Source: Gemmatimonadota bacterium (lineage in GTDB: Bacteria; JAAXHH01). Taken from it: a DNA stretch of 64,000 bases. Each line of letters starts with the position of its first letter. The stretch's first letter is position 1. This document shows, one piece after another, positions 55,311 through 64,000 of this stretch. The stretch covers positions 665,490 through 729,489 of the forward strand of contig VXMB01000014.1 of the NCBI GenBank assembly GCA_009841265.1, in the 5' to 3' direction. Position numbers and translations under genes: made by a program. The notes beneath the pieces are model-generated. The model was given only the letters and a program-made list of their open reading frames with translations, searched no databases and was not told where the DNA came from.

Positions 55311-56421
55311 TCTGTTTCAATTCGGCAAGGGCAATATCGGCGGTGCCTTGATCCGGCAGGTGGCGGACCGCGCCGGTTCTTTGGCCGAAACCACCGGCCT
55401 TTCCTTCGAATACATCGGCATCTGCGGCCGGAACCGGCTGATTTTCAATCCAGGAGGGCTCAACAAGGCGTTAAGCGGCCCCGGCGGCCTGGACCGACTG
55501 CTCGAAGACGGGGACAGCCGCAAGGACTACCCGGGCGCGGCCGCCATGATCGATCGCCTGCTGGGCGGTCCGGGCGGTCCGGGCGATCCGCCCGTGAACC
55601 TGTGCGTCGTCGACACCACGTCCGCCGAAATGACGGAAGTGCACCTGGCCTGCCTTCGCCGGGGCGTACCGGTCGTGACGGCCAACAAGAAGCCCATCAC
55701 CGACCGGAGCGCCGCCTACGAAGAGATCCGGCGGCTCGGCCGCGCCGACCGGATGCGGTACTGGTACGAAACGACCGCCGGCGCCGGCCTGCCCATCGTC
55801 AGCACCGTCAGGGAACTGGTGGATACCGGGGACGAGGTAACGCGGATCGCGGGATGCCTGAGCGGCACGCTGGGATATATCTGTTCCCAGCTCGACCACG
55901 GCCGGACCTTCTCCGAGATCGTGCGGGAGGCAAAGGAACTCGGGTACACGGAACCCGATCCACGGGACGACCTGAACGGGATGGACGTGGCCAGGAAGGC
56001 CTTGATCCTGGCCCGTGAGATCGGATACCGCCTTGAACTCGACGACCTGGAGATCGAAGGCATGGTCTCCAACGCGCTGCTGGACGCACCGTCGGTGGAC
56101 GCGTTCATGGCCATGCTGACCGGCGAAGACACGGCCTACGCGCAGCGGGTCGAATCCGGCGGAGATCGCGGCCAGGTGCTGCGGTACGTCGCCACGGTGG
56201 GAGAAGGCACGTGCCGGGTAGGCCTCGAAAACGTGGACCGGGAGAGTCCCCTGGGAAGCCTGGCCGGTCCGGACAACATGGTTGTGTGCACCACGAAGCG
56301 GTACCGGGACAACCCGCTGATCGTGCGGGGACCGGGCGCGGGGCCGGAGGTCACGGCGGGCGGCCTGTTCGGAGACCTGATCAAGGCGGCAAGGGCGCTG
56401 CCGGGCAGCGATCATCCATGA
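55297..56421 (+). CDS. hom: Homoserine dehydrogenase (no ACT domain)
   Basis: 374 residues. NAD(P)-binding [14 protein letters not shown], then [17 protein letters not shown] and the catalytic domain with [34 protein letters not shown], matching ThrA-type homoserine dehydrogenase. No C-terminal ACT domain. TTG start at 55297 inside the end of lysC. A short Gly-Pro repeat ([12 protein letters not shown]) lies near residue 90. Confidence 0.93.
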   Translation: MSTINLFQFGKGNIGGALIRQVADRAGSLAETTGLSFEYIGICGRNRLIFNPGGLNKALSGPGGLDRLLEDGDSRKDYPGAAAMIDRLLGGPGGPGDPPVNLCVVDTTSAEMTEVHLACLRRGVPVVTANKKPITDRSAAYEEIRRLGRADRMRYWYETTAGAGLPIVSTVRELVDTGDEVTRIAGCLSGTLGYICSQLDHGRTFSEIVREAKELGYTEPDPRDDLNGMDVARKALILAREIGYRLELDDLEIEGMVSNALLDAPSVDAFMAMLTGEDTAYAQRVESGGDRGQVLRYVATVGEGTCRVGLENVDRESPLGSLAGPDNMVVCTTKRYRDNPLIVRGPGAGPEVTAGGLFGDLIKAARALPGSDHP

Positions 56422-56448
56422 CCTTCATTCCAGATCCGGGAGCATGAA

Positions 56449-57507
56449 ATGTCGACGAATGAAATCAAAGTAGGGGTCCTTGGCGCTACCGGGGCGGTCG
56501 GGCAGCGGTTCGTCCAGTTGCTCGAAGACCATCCGTGGTTCAGGATAACCGCCGTCGCGGCCTCGGAGCGGTCTGCCGGCAAACCCTACGCGGAAGCCGT
56601 GACCTGGCGGCTGGACACGCCGGTCCCGGAGTCCGTGCGCGCGCTGCCCGTCGCGCTTTGCGAACCGGGACTGGACTGCGACCTGGTGTTTTCGGGCCTG
56701 GATTCCGCGGTGGCCGGTCCGATCGAGGCGGCCTTCGCGGCGGCCGACTACGCCGTCGTCAGCAATTCGAAGAACCACCGCATGGACGAGGACGTGCCGC
56801 TGCTCGTTCCCGAGGTCAACGGGGACCATTGCGCGATCATCGACTATCAGCGCAGACGCAGGGGGTATAACCGCGGGTTCATCGCGACCAATCCGAACTG
56901 CTCCACCATCGGCCTTACGATGGCGCTCAAGCCGATCGTCGAACGCTTCGGCATACGGCAGGTCGCGGTCACCACCCTGCAGGCCCTGTCCGGGGCCGGT
57001 TACCCGGGCGTCCCCTCCCTCGAGATCCTCGATAACGTGCTTCCCTACATCGGGGAAGAAGAAGACAAGATGGAGCGGGAAACCCTGAAGCTGCTGGGCA
57101 GGTTCAGGGACAACCGGATCGAGCATGCCGGGATCGTCGTGAGCGCGCAATGCAACCGGGTACACGTCCAGGACGGCCACATGGAATGCGTTTCCGTCGC
57201 CCTGGAGAACAAGACCGATACGAACAGTCTCGCCGAGGCGTTGCGCAACCACCGGGGACCGCCCCAGGAACTCGGCCTGCCCTTCGCTCCGGCGCGCCCG
57301 GTCATCGTACGCGATGAACCGGACCGGCCGCAGCCGAGGATGGACCGCGACGCCGAAAACGGCATGGCCGTGACGGTGGGCCGGATCCGGCCCTGTCCTG
57401 TGCTGGACATGAAATTCGTGTTACTTTCACACAACACCGTCCGGGGGGCCGCGGGTACGTCCATCCTGAACGCGGAGTTCCTGCGGACCCAGGGATACCT
57501 GGATTGA
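56449..57507 (+). CDS. asd: Aspartate-semialdehyde dehydrogenase (archaeal/fungal-like type)
   Basis: 352 residues. [40 protein letters not shown], catalytic Cys in [12 protein letters not shown], then [22 protein letters not shown] and [11 protein letters not shown]. The LVPEVN motif separates it from the classical bacterial form. Completes the lysC-hom-asd aspartate-family trio, giving homoserine and lysine precursors. Ends four bases before batD. Confidence 0.93.
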   Translation: MSTNEIKVGVLGATGAVGQRFVQLLEDHPWFRITAVAASERSAGKPYAEAVTWRLDTPVPESVRALPVALCEPGLDCDLVFSGLDSAVAGPIEAAFAAADYAVVSNSKNHRMDEDVPLLVPEVNGDHCAIIDYQRRRRGYNRGFIATNPNCSTIGLTMALKPIVERFGIRQVAVTTLQALSGAGYPGVPSLEILDNVLPYIGEEEDKMERETLKLLGRFRDNRIEHAGIVVSAQCNRVHVQDGHMECVSVALENKTDTNSLAEALRNHRGPPQELGLPFAPARPVIVRDEPDRPQPRMDRDAENGMAVTVGRIRPCPVLDMKFVLLSHNTVRGAAGTSILNAEFLRTQGYLD

Positions 57508-57511
57508 ACCC

Positions 57512-59422
57512 ATGAAACGGTGCATGCAGACCGGTCTCATCGTATTGCTGCTGCTCGGAGCACGGGCCGTGCCGGGTCAGGAAATCTCGGTCACGGCCGA
57601 GGTGAGCCGTACCCGGATGACGGTCGACGAGACGCTGATCCTGACGGTTTCAGTCTCCGGCTCCGAACTGGGCGATGTCCCGAAACCCGTCCTGCCCGAT
57701 ATGCAGCCGTTCATCGTCATCGGCAGCACGTCTTCCTCCTCCTCCAGCTTCAACCTGGTGAACGGCAAACTGTCCTCCTCCCGGTCCGTGCGGTTCATCT
57801 ATCAGTTGAAACCCCGGAGGACGGGCACTTTCGTCATCGACGCGGCCGAAGTGACGCTTGACGGCGTCGCCCACGAAACGACGCCGATCACGATCGAGGT
57901 TACGCCGGGCGCACAGGGTTCTTCGCAACCGGGCGCAACACGTGCCGCGCCGTCCGGCGGTTCACCGTCTACGGCCGCGGGTCAGTCCTCAGCCGCGGGT
58001 CTATCGCAGGATGCCGCCGGCACGCCGGACCTGGAGGATACGGTCTACATCCGGACCAACGTGGACAAGCGGCGGGCCTACCTGGGCGAGCAGGTAACAG
58101 TGACCTATACGCTATACACCCGTCTGGGCCTGTCGAACGCCCGTTACGACGTGGTCCCCTCCTACACCGGCTTCTGGATGGAGGAGCTCTTCTCCGCCCA
58201 TCACCTCGACTTCAAGGAAGAAATCATCGGCGGCCGAAGGTACGCCGTCGCGAAGCTGCGAGACATCGCCCTTTTCCCCACCGTGACGGGAGAACTGAAA
58301 CTCGAGCCGTTGTCGATGATCTGTGACGTGCAGGCCGAACGGTCCCGCAGAAGTCTCTTCGACAGCTTTCTCTCCGATCCCTTCGACACGTTTTTCTCGA
58401 ATACGCGCCAGATCAGGGTGGTGTCCGGCGAGCAGACCGTGCAGGTGCTGCCGCTGCCGGGCGAGGGCCGCCCCGACGGTTTCCGCAACGCGGTGGGCGA
58501 CTTCTCGCTCAAGGCGATGGTGGATCAGGCCACCACGGAAGTGAACCAGCCCGTGACGCTGACGATCGAGCTGACCGGAGAAGGCAACCTGAAGACCGTG
58601 GAGGATCCCGAACTGCCGCCGCTCGGTGATTTCAAGGAATACCAGTCCGGCAACCGGGCGGAGTACGCGTCCGGCAGGCTGCGGATCTCCGGTACCAAGA
58701 CCTGGGATCACGTGCTCATCCCCACGGTACCCGGCGACCATGCCATCGCTTCGCTGGCCTTTCCCTTCTTCGATCCCGATACGGACGCCTACCGGGTTAC
58801 GACGACCGAACCGATAACGATTTCCGTCCTGCCGGCCAGCGGATCGCAGGCGGCCGTCGTCGGCATGCCGCGCAGATCGGTCGTCCGGCAGATCCGCGAA
58901 GATATCCAGTACATCAAACCCGAAACGGCCTACCTGGGCGACCAGGGCGAGGTCCTGTTCCGGTCGACCTGGTACTTGCTGCTGCATGTCTTGCCCGTCG
59001 CGGCGATCCTGGCGACGGTCCTGTACCGGTCCCACGCCCATCGCCTGCGGCGCGACACCAGTTTCGCCCGGCGGCGCCGGGCGAGAAGCACCGCCTTCGG
59101 CCTGCTGCGCCGGTCCCGGGAGCAGCTGGAACAGGGCGCGCTCGACCAGGCCTTCACCGGCATTTCTAACGCGTTGTACGGTTACGTCGCCGACAGGTGC
59201 AACCTGCCGACGGCCGGCCTGACGTCCCCCCGCGTCGTCGAACTGCTCAGGCAACGGGGCGTGGACGAAGACACGGCTGACCTGGTCAGGGACTGCCTGG
59301 ACGCTTGCGACCTGGCCCGGTTTGCCCCGACGGCGCATACGGCGGAACACGCCGGCGACCTGCACGACAAAGCCCGGAACGGTATCGAAACCATCGAATC
59401 CCAGCTATCCCGAGACCGTTGA
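57512..59422 (+). CDS. batD: BatD oxygen-tolerance membrane protein
   Basis: 636 residues. Signal peptide MKRCMQTGLIVLLLLGARAVPGQ, Ig-like repeats (SVSGSELGDVPKPVLPD and TTEVNQPVTLTIELTGEGN), a Ser/Ala-rich linker near residue 140, and a late membrane helix (LLLHVLPVAAILATVLY). This is the full BatD; the shorter 50050 gene is a truncated relative. The aspartate trio separates it from batABC. Confidence 0.88.
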   Translation: MKRCMQTGLIVLLLLGARAVPGQEISVTAEVSRTRMTVDETLILTVSVSGSELGDVPKPVLPDMQPFIVIGSTSSSSSSFNLVNGKLSSSRSVRFIYQLKPRRTGTFVIDAAEVTLDGVAHETTPITIEVTPGAQGSSQPGATRAAPSGGSPSTAAGQSSAAGLSQDAAGTPDLEDTVYIRTNVDKRRAYLGEQVTVTYTLYTRLGLSNARYDVVPSYTGFWMEELFSAHHLDFKEEIIGGRRYAVAKLRDIALFPTVTGELKLEPLSMICDVQAERSRRSLFDSFLSDPFDTFFSNTRQIRVVSGEQTVQVLPLPGEGRPDGFRNAVGDFSLKAMVDQATTEVNQPVTLTIELTGEGNLKTVEDPELPPLGDFKEYQSGNRAEYASGRLRISGTKTWDHVLIPTVPGDHAIASLAFPFFDPDTDAYRVTTTEPITISVLPASGSQAAVVGMPRRSVVRQIREDIQYIKPETAYLGDQGEVLFRSTWYLLLHVLPVAAILATVLYRSHAHRLRRDTSFARRRRARSTAFGLLRRSREQLEQGALDQAFTGISNALYGYVADRCNLPTAGLTSPRVVELLRQRGVDEDTADLVRDCLDACDLARFAPTAHTAEHAGDLHDKARNGIETIESQLSRDR

Positions 59423-59442
59423 GAGCCACCGCGATTCACGAT

Positions 59443-60315
59443 ATGCGCGCGGATGGCCCGGCGGCCGTCTCTAACCCGGATCGGAGACCGGAAGCCCGGG
59501 GTTTTCGACGCCTGGTCGCGGGTTTTCGAAACCTGGTCGTGGGGGCTCGACACCTGGTCGCGGGACTGGGCCTGGCCGTCCTGGCCATTGGCCTTGCGGC
59601 CGCTGGTTGCGCCGAAGACGCGGTGGACCGGCAGACCACGGAGTTGTACCGCCAGGGCAACCTGCTGTACGAGGGCGGGAAATTCGCGGAGGCCAGCCGG
59701 ACGTACGAACGCATCATTGAACGCGGGGTACGCAATGGGCACGTGTATTACAACCTGGGGAACGCCTATTACAAGCAGGATCGGATCGGCTTGGCCATCC
59801 TGGCCTACGAGCGGGCGACCCGCCTCCTGCCCCGGGACGTGGACCTGCACAACAACCTGGACCTCGCGAAGGAACGGACGACGGACCAGATCGCGGGCGA
59901 AGTGCCGTGGTTCGGCCGGCAGGCGCTGGACGGCGTGACGGTGAACGAAGCCACGGTCGCCGCCACCTCGGCCGGATTCCTCGCGTCGCTGGCGCTGGTG
60001 GGCTTTCTGCTCGCGAGACGGCCGCGCACGCGGTCCGCGATTGGTTACGCGCTCCTGGTCTCCTGCCTCGTGCTGCTCATGGCCGCCGGGTTCCTGGGCA
60101 TCAAGATCTACGACAGCCTGGTGAACGAGGAGGCGATCGTCCTGCGGCCGACGGCCGTGGTCAGAACGGGGCCCGACGTATCATCCGAACCGGTTTTCAC
60201 GCTGCACGAAGGCGCCAAGGTCCAACTGGTCGAACACCGGGACGACTGGCTCCGAATCCGCCTGCCGGACGGAAAGAACGGCTGGCTGTCACAGGACGAT
60301 CTCGAGGGCATCTGA
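59443..60315 (+). CDS. batE: BatE-like TPR plus SH3 membrane protein
   Basis: 290 residues. The N-terminus carries a long basic region and a hydrophobic segment ending in LAAAGC, a possible lipoprotein signal. Then TPRs (LYRQGNLLYEGGKFAEASRTYERII, HVYYNLGNAYYKQDRIGLAILAYERA), two membrane helices and a C-terminal SH3-type domain (LRPTAVVRTGPDVSSEP). ATG 59443 used; TTG 59419 would overlap the batD stop. The signal region is coded by three 21-base repeats. Confidence 0.8.
   Translation: MRADGPAAVSNPDRRPEARGFRRLVAGFRNLVVGARHLVAGLGLAVLAIGLAAAGCAEDAVDRQTTELYRQGNLLYEGGKFAEASRTYERIIERGVRNGHVYYNLGNAYYKQDRIGLAILAYERATRLLPRDVDLHNNLDLAKERTTDQIAGEVPWFGRQALDGVTVNEATVAATSAGFLASLALVGFLLARRPRTRSAIGYALLVSCLVLLMAAGFLGIKIYDSLVNEEAIVLRPTAVVRTGPDVSSEPVFTLHEGAKVQLVEHRDDWLRIRLPDGKNGWLSQDDLEGI
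59500..59562 (+). repeat. Tandem repeat, three 21-base units, in the batE signal region
   Basis: GGTTTTCGACGCCTGGTCGCG, GGTTTTCGAAACCTGGTCGTG and GGGGCTCGACACCTGGTCGCG at 59500-59520, 59521-59541 and 59542-59562. In-frame. Confidence 0.9.
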
Positions 60316-60382
60316 CCCGCGCCGCGCCATCCTCGGTTCGATTTAAGCATTCAAACCTACCACAGGAAGACGGAACACGCCC

Positions 60383-61582
60383 ATGTTTACTTCCATTTCC
60401 GATCCGCAGACCCAGCCCATCGATCCCGAAGACCGGGCCTACTGGTCTCAGGTCCGGTCCCAGTTCATGCTTGAACCGGGCCACGCCTATCTCAACAACG
60501 CCGCCCTGGGCATGCCTCCCAAGCCCGTTCGGGATGCCGTCGCCGCGGGATTCCGCCTGATGTCCGAGAACCCGTCGAAGGCCAAGCGGGATTTCCACGG
60601 CTACATCGAGTCCGAGCTCAGGCCCGCCATGGCGAGTTTCCTGGGTGCGGAGACGGGTGAAATCGCCCTGGCGCGCAATGCGACCGAGGGACTCTATCAT
60701 ATCGTAAACGGACTGGGCCTGGCGCCGGGAGACGGGGTCCTGATGACTACGCAGGAGCATCCCAGCGCGGTGAAGCCCTGGAAGGTAAGGGCGGAGCGAT
60801 ACGGTATCGAGGTCCGGGAAGTCCATATCCCCAGCCCGCTGGTGGGAGCGGACGACATCCTGGAACGAATCTCCGCGGCGATCGACGGGCGGACGAAAGT
60901 GCTCTTCTTCTGTCACGTCACCCGGGGGGGTTACCTGTATCCGGTAAAAAGGCTCTGCGCCATGGCCAGGGATAAGGGGTTGATATCGGCCGTCGACGGC
61001 GCCCAGGCGGTGGGGATGCTGCACGTCGACCTGGCCGAGGTCGGCAGCGACCTGTACACCAACAGCCTGCACAAGTGGTTCCTCGGTCCCGCCGGCACGG
61101 GATTCCTCCATGTCACCCGCGCCATGCAGCCCTCCTTCAGCACCCTCTACGCGCCGGAGGCCGAACCCGGCGGCGACGCGCGCCGTTACGAAATCCAGGG
61201 AACCTACGACCTGCCCGTGCGCGCGGCCCTCGGCACCGCCCTGGATTTCCTGAACCGCATCGGAATTGGCAATATCGAGCGGCGCCTGCGCATGCTGTCG
61301 GACTACCTGAGAAAGGCCCTGCTGGAAGTCCCCGGGCTACGGCTGCTCACCAGCCTGTCCCACGACATCTCGTCTCCGGGTTCCACCATCTTCGAGTTCG
61401 ACGGGATCGACGCGGCGCGGTGGCGCGGTCCCATGGAGGAGGAAGCGCAACTCCACGTGGACGATCATGACCGGGACGGCCATCGGGGCCTCCGCATCTC
61501 CACCCACTACTACAACACGACGGACGAAATCGACCGGTGCGTCGAGAAGCTTAAAGAAATGGCACGGCGGGACGGGCGTTAA
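60383..61582 (+). CDS. Class V PLP aminotransferase (isopenicillin-N epimerase/cysteine desulfurase-like)
   Basis: 399 residues. HAYLNNAALGMPPKPVRDA opens the fold, LARNATEGLYHIVNGLGLAPGD binds the cofactor phosphate, and the Schiff-base Lys is in LYTNSLHKWFLGPAGTGF with Asp in AVDGAQAVGM. Closest by pattern to the epimerase-like branch of class V. Substrate unknown. Convergent with the next gene. Confidence 0.9.
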   Translation: MFTSISDPQTQPIDPEDRAYWSQVRSQFMLEPGHAYLNNAALGMPPKPVRDAVAAGFRLMSENPSKAKRDFHGYIESELRPAMASFLGAETGEIALARNATEGLYHIVNGLGLAPGDGVLMTTQEHPSAVKPWKVRAERYGIEVREVHIPSPLVGADDILERISAAIDGRTKVLFFCHVTRGGYLYPVKRLCAMARDKGLISAVDGAQAVGMLHVDLAEVGSDLYTNSLHKWFLGPAGTGFLHVTRAMQPSFSTLYAPEAEPGGDARRYEIQGTYDLPVRAALGTALDFLNRIGIGNIERRLRMLSDYLRKALLEVPGLRLLTSLSHDISSPGSTIFEFDGIDAARWRGPMEEEAQLHVDDHDRDGHRGLRISTHYYNTTDEIDRCVEKLKEMARRDGR

Positions 61583-61593
61583 GCGCGGCCGGC

Positions 61594-62313
61594 TCAGACG
61601 TCGTATCCCAGCTCCACCAGCGCTTCGCCCAGAAGGTCCATCGGGAGCGCGCCTTCGGCCTTCTTCCACCGCCCCACCGCTTCGGGCCGCACGACGATAC
61701 GGCTCAGGGAGATGTCGAGATAGGCTTCAAGCCGTCGGAGGGTCTCTTCCTGTTTCAGCACGAAGTCTTCGAACCGGACGGTCACGAGGTGGCCGGGGAC
61801 CGGCGTCGCCTTCATGAGCCGGTACTGGTACAGCCACGAAATCGCCCGCTGCCGCCTGATGTCCGCCGTGTCCGGATACGCAATGCCGAAGTCACCGAGA
61901 TCGTCGGTCCGGTGCCGGGCGAGGATGCCGTCCCTCGGGTCCCGGATCCAGTGGATGTACCGGATATCGGGATACATGCGGACGATCCACGGATAGATGA
62001 GCGTGGTTTCCGGCAGTTTCCAACCGCGGAAAGGAGCCCCGTTTTCCAGCACATCCGCCAGGTAGGCTTCCACCTTCTCCACGAATTCCGGGTCGATGTC
62101 CATTCCCAGCACCTCTGAGAAATCCCAGGAAGTGCCACCGGTCCACCGGACGTACTTCGCAAAGATCCGGCAGGCGTCATACAGGTCGTGCGGGGGTACC
62201 TTGTCGCCCGAGGCGTTGATCGTCCGACCCATGTAGACACCGCTGGTGTATAGCGTGTGGGACATGGCCCGCGTGCCGGAGTGTCCCCGGCCAATAATGG
62301 TAATGATGGGCAT
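61594..62313 (-). CDS. Sulfotransferase-like protein
   Basis: 239 residues with the PAPS-binding 5-prime loop IGRGHSGTRAMSHTL at the N-terminus and the 3-prime motif YIHWIRDPRDGILARHRT, as in sulfotransferase-fold proteins. ATG 62313 starts just before the loop; upstream open frame overlaps surE out of frame. The acceptor is not predictable. Confidence 0.75.
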   Translation of the reverse strand: MPIITIIGRGHSGTRAMSHTLYTSGVYMGRTINASGDKVPPHDLYDACRIFAKYVRWTGGTSWDFSEVLGMDIDPEFVEKVEAYLADVLENGAPFRGWKLPETTLIYPWIVRMYPDIRYIHWIRDPRDGILARHRTDDLGDFGIAYPDTADIRRQRAISWLYQYRLMKATPVPGHLVTVRFEDFVLKQEETLRRLEAYLDISLSRIVVRPEAVGRWKKAEGALPMDLLGEALVELGYDV

Positions 62314-62387
62314 GGTCTGGACCCGGTGGACGGTGACTGCCGTCTGAAAAGGATCAGCAGGTTCCTTCAGGAAATCGGTGGGATAGA

Positions 62388-63071
62388 TCAGACCCGGATC
62401 ATCGACAGGGAGATATGCCCGCTGAAGCACTGGTCGATATCGGAGCCGGGCTTCCGGTGCCGTTCGTGATAATTCCCTTTGTGCAGGTAACCGTCTTCGG
62501 TCGGCGTGAACGTGATGCGGAAGGGACTCGTGTCCACCGGAGTGGATTTGACCTCCAGGCGGGTTTTGTCGTGATCCGGGTGGGGGAGGTTGACGTTGTA
62601 GAAAACCCCGGTTTCCGGTTCCTCGCGCAGCAGGCGTTCCAGGACCGGCCGCAGCCGTTCCGCGGCCAGCGGCCAGTCGATCTTCCGGCCGTCCGCCGTG
62701 TAATGCGACAGCGCCATGGCCTTGAAGCCGTGGATGGCGCCCTCCCTGGCGGCGGCCACCGTGCCGGATTCGTAGACGTCCACCCCTAGATTGCCCCCGT
62801 TGTTGATACCGGACAGCAACCAGTCCCCGTCGGTCGCAAGCTGGTTGACCGCCAGGCGCGCACAGTCGGCGGGCGTGCCCCATACCCTGTACCTGCGGCC
62901 CCCGAGTTCATCCACGCGAATGGGCTGGTTGTTGGTCAACTGGTGTGCCGCGCCCGACTGTACTTCCGCCGGGGCGACCACGACCACTTCACCCCACTGC
63001 GACGCCAGGCCTTCGAGCGTAAGCAGGCCCGGTGCCTCGATGCCGTCGTCGTTGGTGACAATCAGTTTCAC
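62388..63071 (-). CDS. surE: 5'/3'-Nucleotidase SurE
   Basis: Survival protein SurE, 227 residues. Metal site MKLIVTNDDGIEAPG, then VVVVAPAEVQSGAAHQLT, GTPADCARLAVNQL, GINNGGNLGVDVYESGTVAAAREG. GTG start. Six bases after the small membrane ORF. Confidence 0.95.
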   Translation of the reverse strand: MKLIVTNDDGIEAPGLLTLEGLASQWGEVVVVAPAEVQSGAAHQLTNNQPIRVDELGGRRYRVWGTPADCARLAVNQLATDGDWLLSGINNGGNLGVDVYESGTVAAAREGAIHGFKAMALSHYTADGRKIDWPLAAERLRPVLERLLREEPETGVFYNVNLPHPDHDKTRLEVKSTPVDTSPFRITFTPTEDGYLHKGNYHERHRKPGSDIDQCFSGHISLSMIRV

Positions 63072-63077
63072 AGCGGC

Positions 63078-63338
63078 CTACTTGCCCTGGGCAGTGGATT
63101 TACCGGACGGTCCGGATGGTCCGCCATGCGGTTCGGATGGGCCGGATGGGTGCGGACCGCCCGTTTCCCGGTCGTCGCCCTTGCCGCCCGTTTCCCCGTG
63201 GTTGCCCCTGCCCTTCAACCGGCGCCAGCAGGGATAGATCAGGCGGACTAAAGGATAAATCGTCAGGACGGCGAGTACGCCGCTGATGCATTGTATGGCG
63301 CGGGCCAGGCGTAGATTGTGCTTTCTTCTCATACACAT
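63078..63338 (-). CDS. Small membrane protein with Gly/Pro-rich tail (hypothetical)
   Basis: 86 residues, not recognised. One hydrophobic segment (ISGVLAVLTIYPLVRLIYP), a basic turn and a low-complexity tail (PHPSGPSEPHGGPSGPSGK) coded by GGTCCG-type repeats. It ends six bases before surE, which supports a real gene, but the ribosome site is weak. Confidence 0.45.
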   Translation of the reverse strand: MCMRRKHNLRLARAIQCISGVLAVLTIYPLVRLIYPCWRRLKGRGNHGETGGKGDDRETGGPHPSGPSEPHGGPSGPSGKSTAQGK

Positions 63339-63355
63339 TTCGTCGAATTGGCATT

Positions 63356-63390
63356 AAAAAAGCGACCGGTCCCGGATACTGACCGATCGC
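63356..63390 (-). terminator. Rho-independent terminator (minus strand) after the PspC gene
   Basis: Reading the minus strand: GCGATCGGTC, loop, GACCGGTCGC, then six T. Nine of ten pairs. It lies about 190 bases after the PspC stop, just before the small membrane ORF. Confidence 0.75.
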
Positions 63391-63579
63391 GAAATACGCT
63401 AGTCATCTAAACGCCACTTGTCAAGCCGATTCAAGGGGTCCGGTACGAAACCGGGCGGGGAAACTTGAGGCCGGTACCGGACGGGAGGTACGGACGGTTG
63501 ACGGCAGGCATGAGCCGGTACGGGCGCGGGTGGCGGATCGTTTCCGGACGTCGTTCGGTTCGACGCGGCAGGTCACATG

Positions 63580-64000
63580 CTATCCGTCTTCTGCGGGAAG
63601 ATCGGGACGCCCCTCGGGCATGATGAAGGCCATGAAGAGGTAGATCAGAGTTACCGTTCCAATGGAAAACAGAAAGGCGATGAAGAACCCGATACGCATC
63701 AGCGTGGGGTCCAGGTTGAAGGCATCCGCAAGGCCGTTGCACACGCCGAAGATCTTCTTGCCTTCATTCAGCCTGTACAGCCGTCGATGTTTGAAGAACT
63801 CCATAATCTGCCCTCTGTAGACGAACAAAATGAATACCGCGGCGCCGATGGCCACGATGGGAACCATGGGCAGGAAGAAGGAAAACCGCCCGAAATCCGG
63901 CGCATATGACCAGGTCAGTACGATCACGGCCAGCAGGATGAACAGTCCGCCCAGGACCATGCTGTTGTTCCGGTTGGTGGGCTGGTTCTCCGCAACCTGC
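63580..64000 (-). CDS. PspC-domain membrane protein (partial at window end)
   Basis: The frame stays open to the last base, so the N-terminus may lie outside. Visible: two membrane helices (LGGLFILLAVIVLTW and FFLPMVPIVAIGAAVFILF), then a PspC domain (RLYRLNEGKKIFGVCNGLADAFNLDPTLMRIGFFIAFLF and LIYLFMAFIMPEG). An internal ATG at 63960 could be the start. PspC proteins take part in envelope-stress signalling. Confidence 0.8.
   Translation of the reverse strand, partial: QVAENQPTNRNNSMVLGGLFILLAVIVLTWSYAPDFGRFSFFLPMVPIVAIGAAVFILFVYRGQIMEFFKHRRLYRLNEGKKIFGVCNGLADAFNLDPTLMRIGFFIAFLFSIGTVTLIYLFMAFIMPEGRPDLPAEDG

Noticed and set aside
59305..59442. An N-terminal extension of the BatE-like protein starting inside batD
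   Set aside because: It would read 46 residues out of frame over the conserved end of batD; starts at 59419 or 59443 are better.

Overview
The window is a high-GC, gene-dense bacterial chromosome segment. A complete Tol-Pal system (TolQ, TolR, a TonB/TolA-like transducer, TolB, CpoB, two Pal copies), several predicted outer-membrane lipoproteins and a peptidoglycan-binding OmpA domain point to a diderm (Gram-negative) bacterium. The mix of Bat aerotolerance genes beside Gld-like ABC genes, a sigma-54-type promoter and several Gfo/Idh and hydroxyacid dehydrogenase genes would fit an FCB-related or Latescibacterota/Gemmatimonadota-like lineage. That placement is inference; no rRNA is present. 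I saw no insertion sequence, prophage or CRISPR array.

Layout. 1-6300 (+): tail of a zinc-type alcohol dehydrogenase, then tolQ-tolR-tonB-tolB-cpoB and two tandem pal genes, each closed by the same kind of terminator. 6298-12323 (-): a tightly coupled run of lipoprotein dipeptidase, larB, larC, a fused two-domain ECF ATPase and an amidohydrolase. 12670-15856 (+): 2-hydroxyacid dehydrogenase, HAD hydrolase, Gfo/Idh oxidoreductase and tRNA-Glu. 15935-18815: a divergent pair, substrate-binding lipoprotein and MATE exporter, with overlapping promoters. 18848-25034 (-): a sugar operon ROK kinase, M20 peptidase, quinone oxidoreductase, transaldolase, 6-phosphogluconate dehydrogenase and ribulose-phosphate epimerase, driven by a near-consensus promoter. 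25352-28217 (+): CopD-like protein, haem O synthase, DUF420 protein, ECF S-like protein and moaC. 28218-29509: an AT-richer stretch with a secreted YHYH/HNH-type nuclease. 29510-35078 (+): arginine cluster argR-argC-argB-argD-argH plus a short ArgA-type acetyltransferase.

35156-39518: a nucleotidyltransferase protein with possible HEPN-like flanks, an XRE regulator, a small lipoprotein, another Gfo/Idh and a malate/lactate-type dehydrogenase. 39519-40315: a proline-rich small-protein gene with its own terminator and a sigma-54-type promoter for groES-groEL. 42420-60315 (+): fmdB, moxR, DUF58, a GldA/GldF/GldG-like ABC set, DUF4340, batA, batB, batC, then lysC-hom-asd, then batD and batE. 60383-64000: class V aminotransferase, sulfotransferase-like protein, surE, a small membrane protein and a PspC-domain gene running off the window edge.

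Three themes stand out. Outer-membrane integrity (Tol-Pal) and a MoxR/Bat/Gld envelope module take up much of the window. Metabolic operons (pentose phosphate, arginine, aspartate family, nickel-pincer cofactor) are tightly packed with ATGA, GTGA or TTGA overlaps. Short in-frame tandem repeats, often built from GGCGGACC-like units, recur in non-conserved linkers of unrelated genes.
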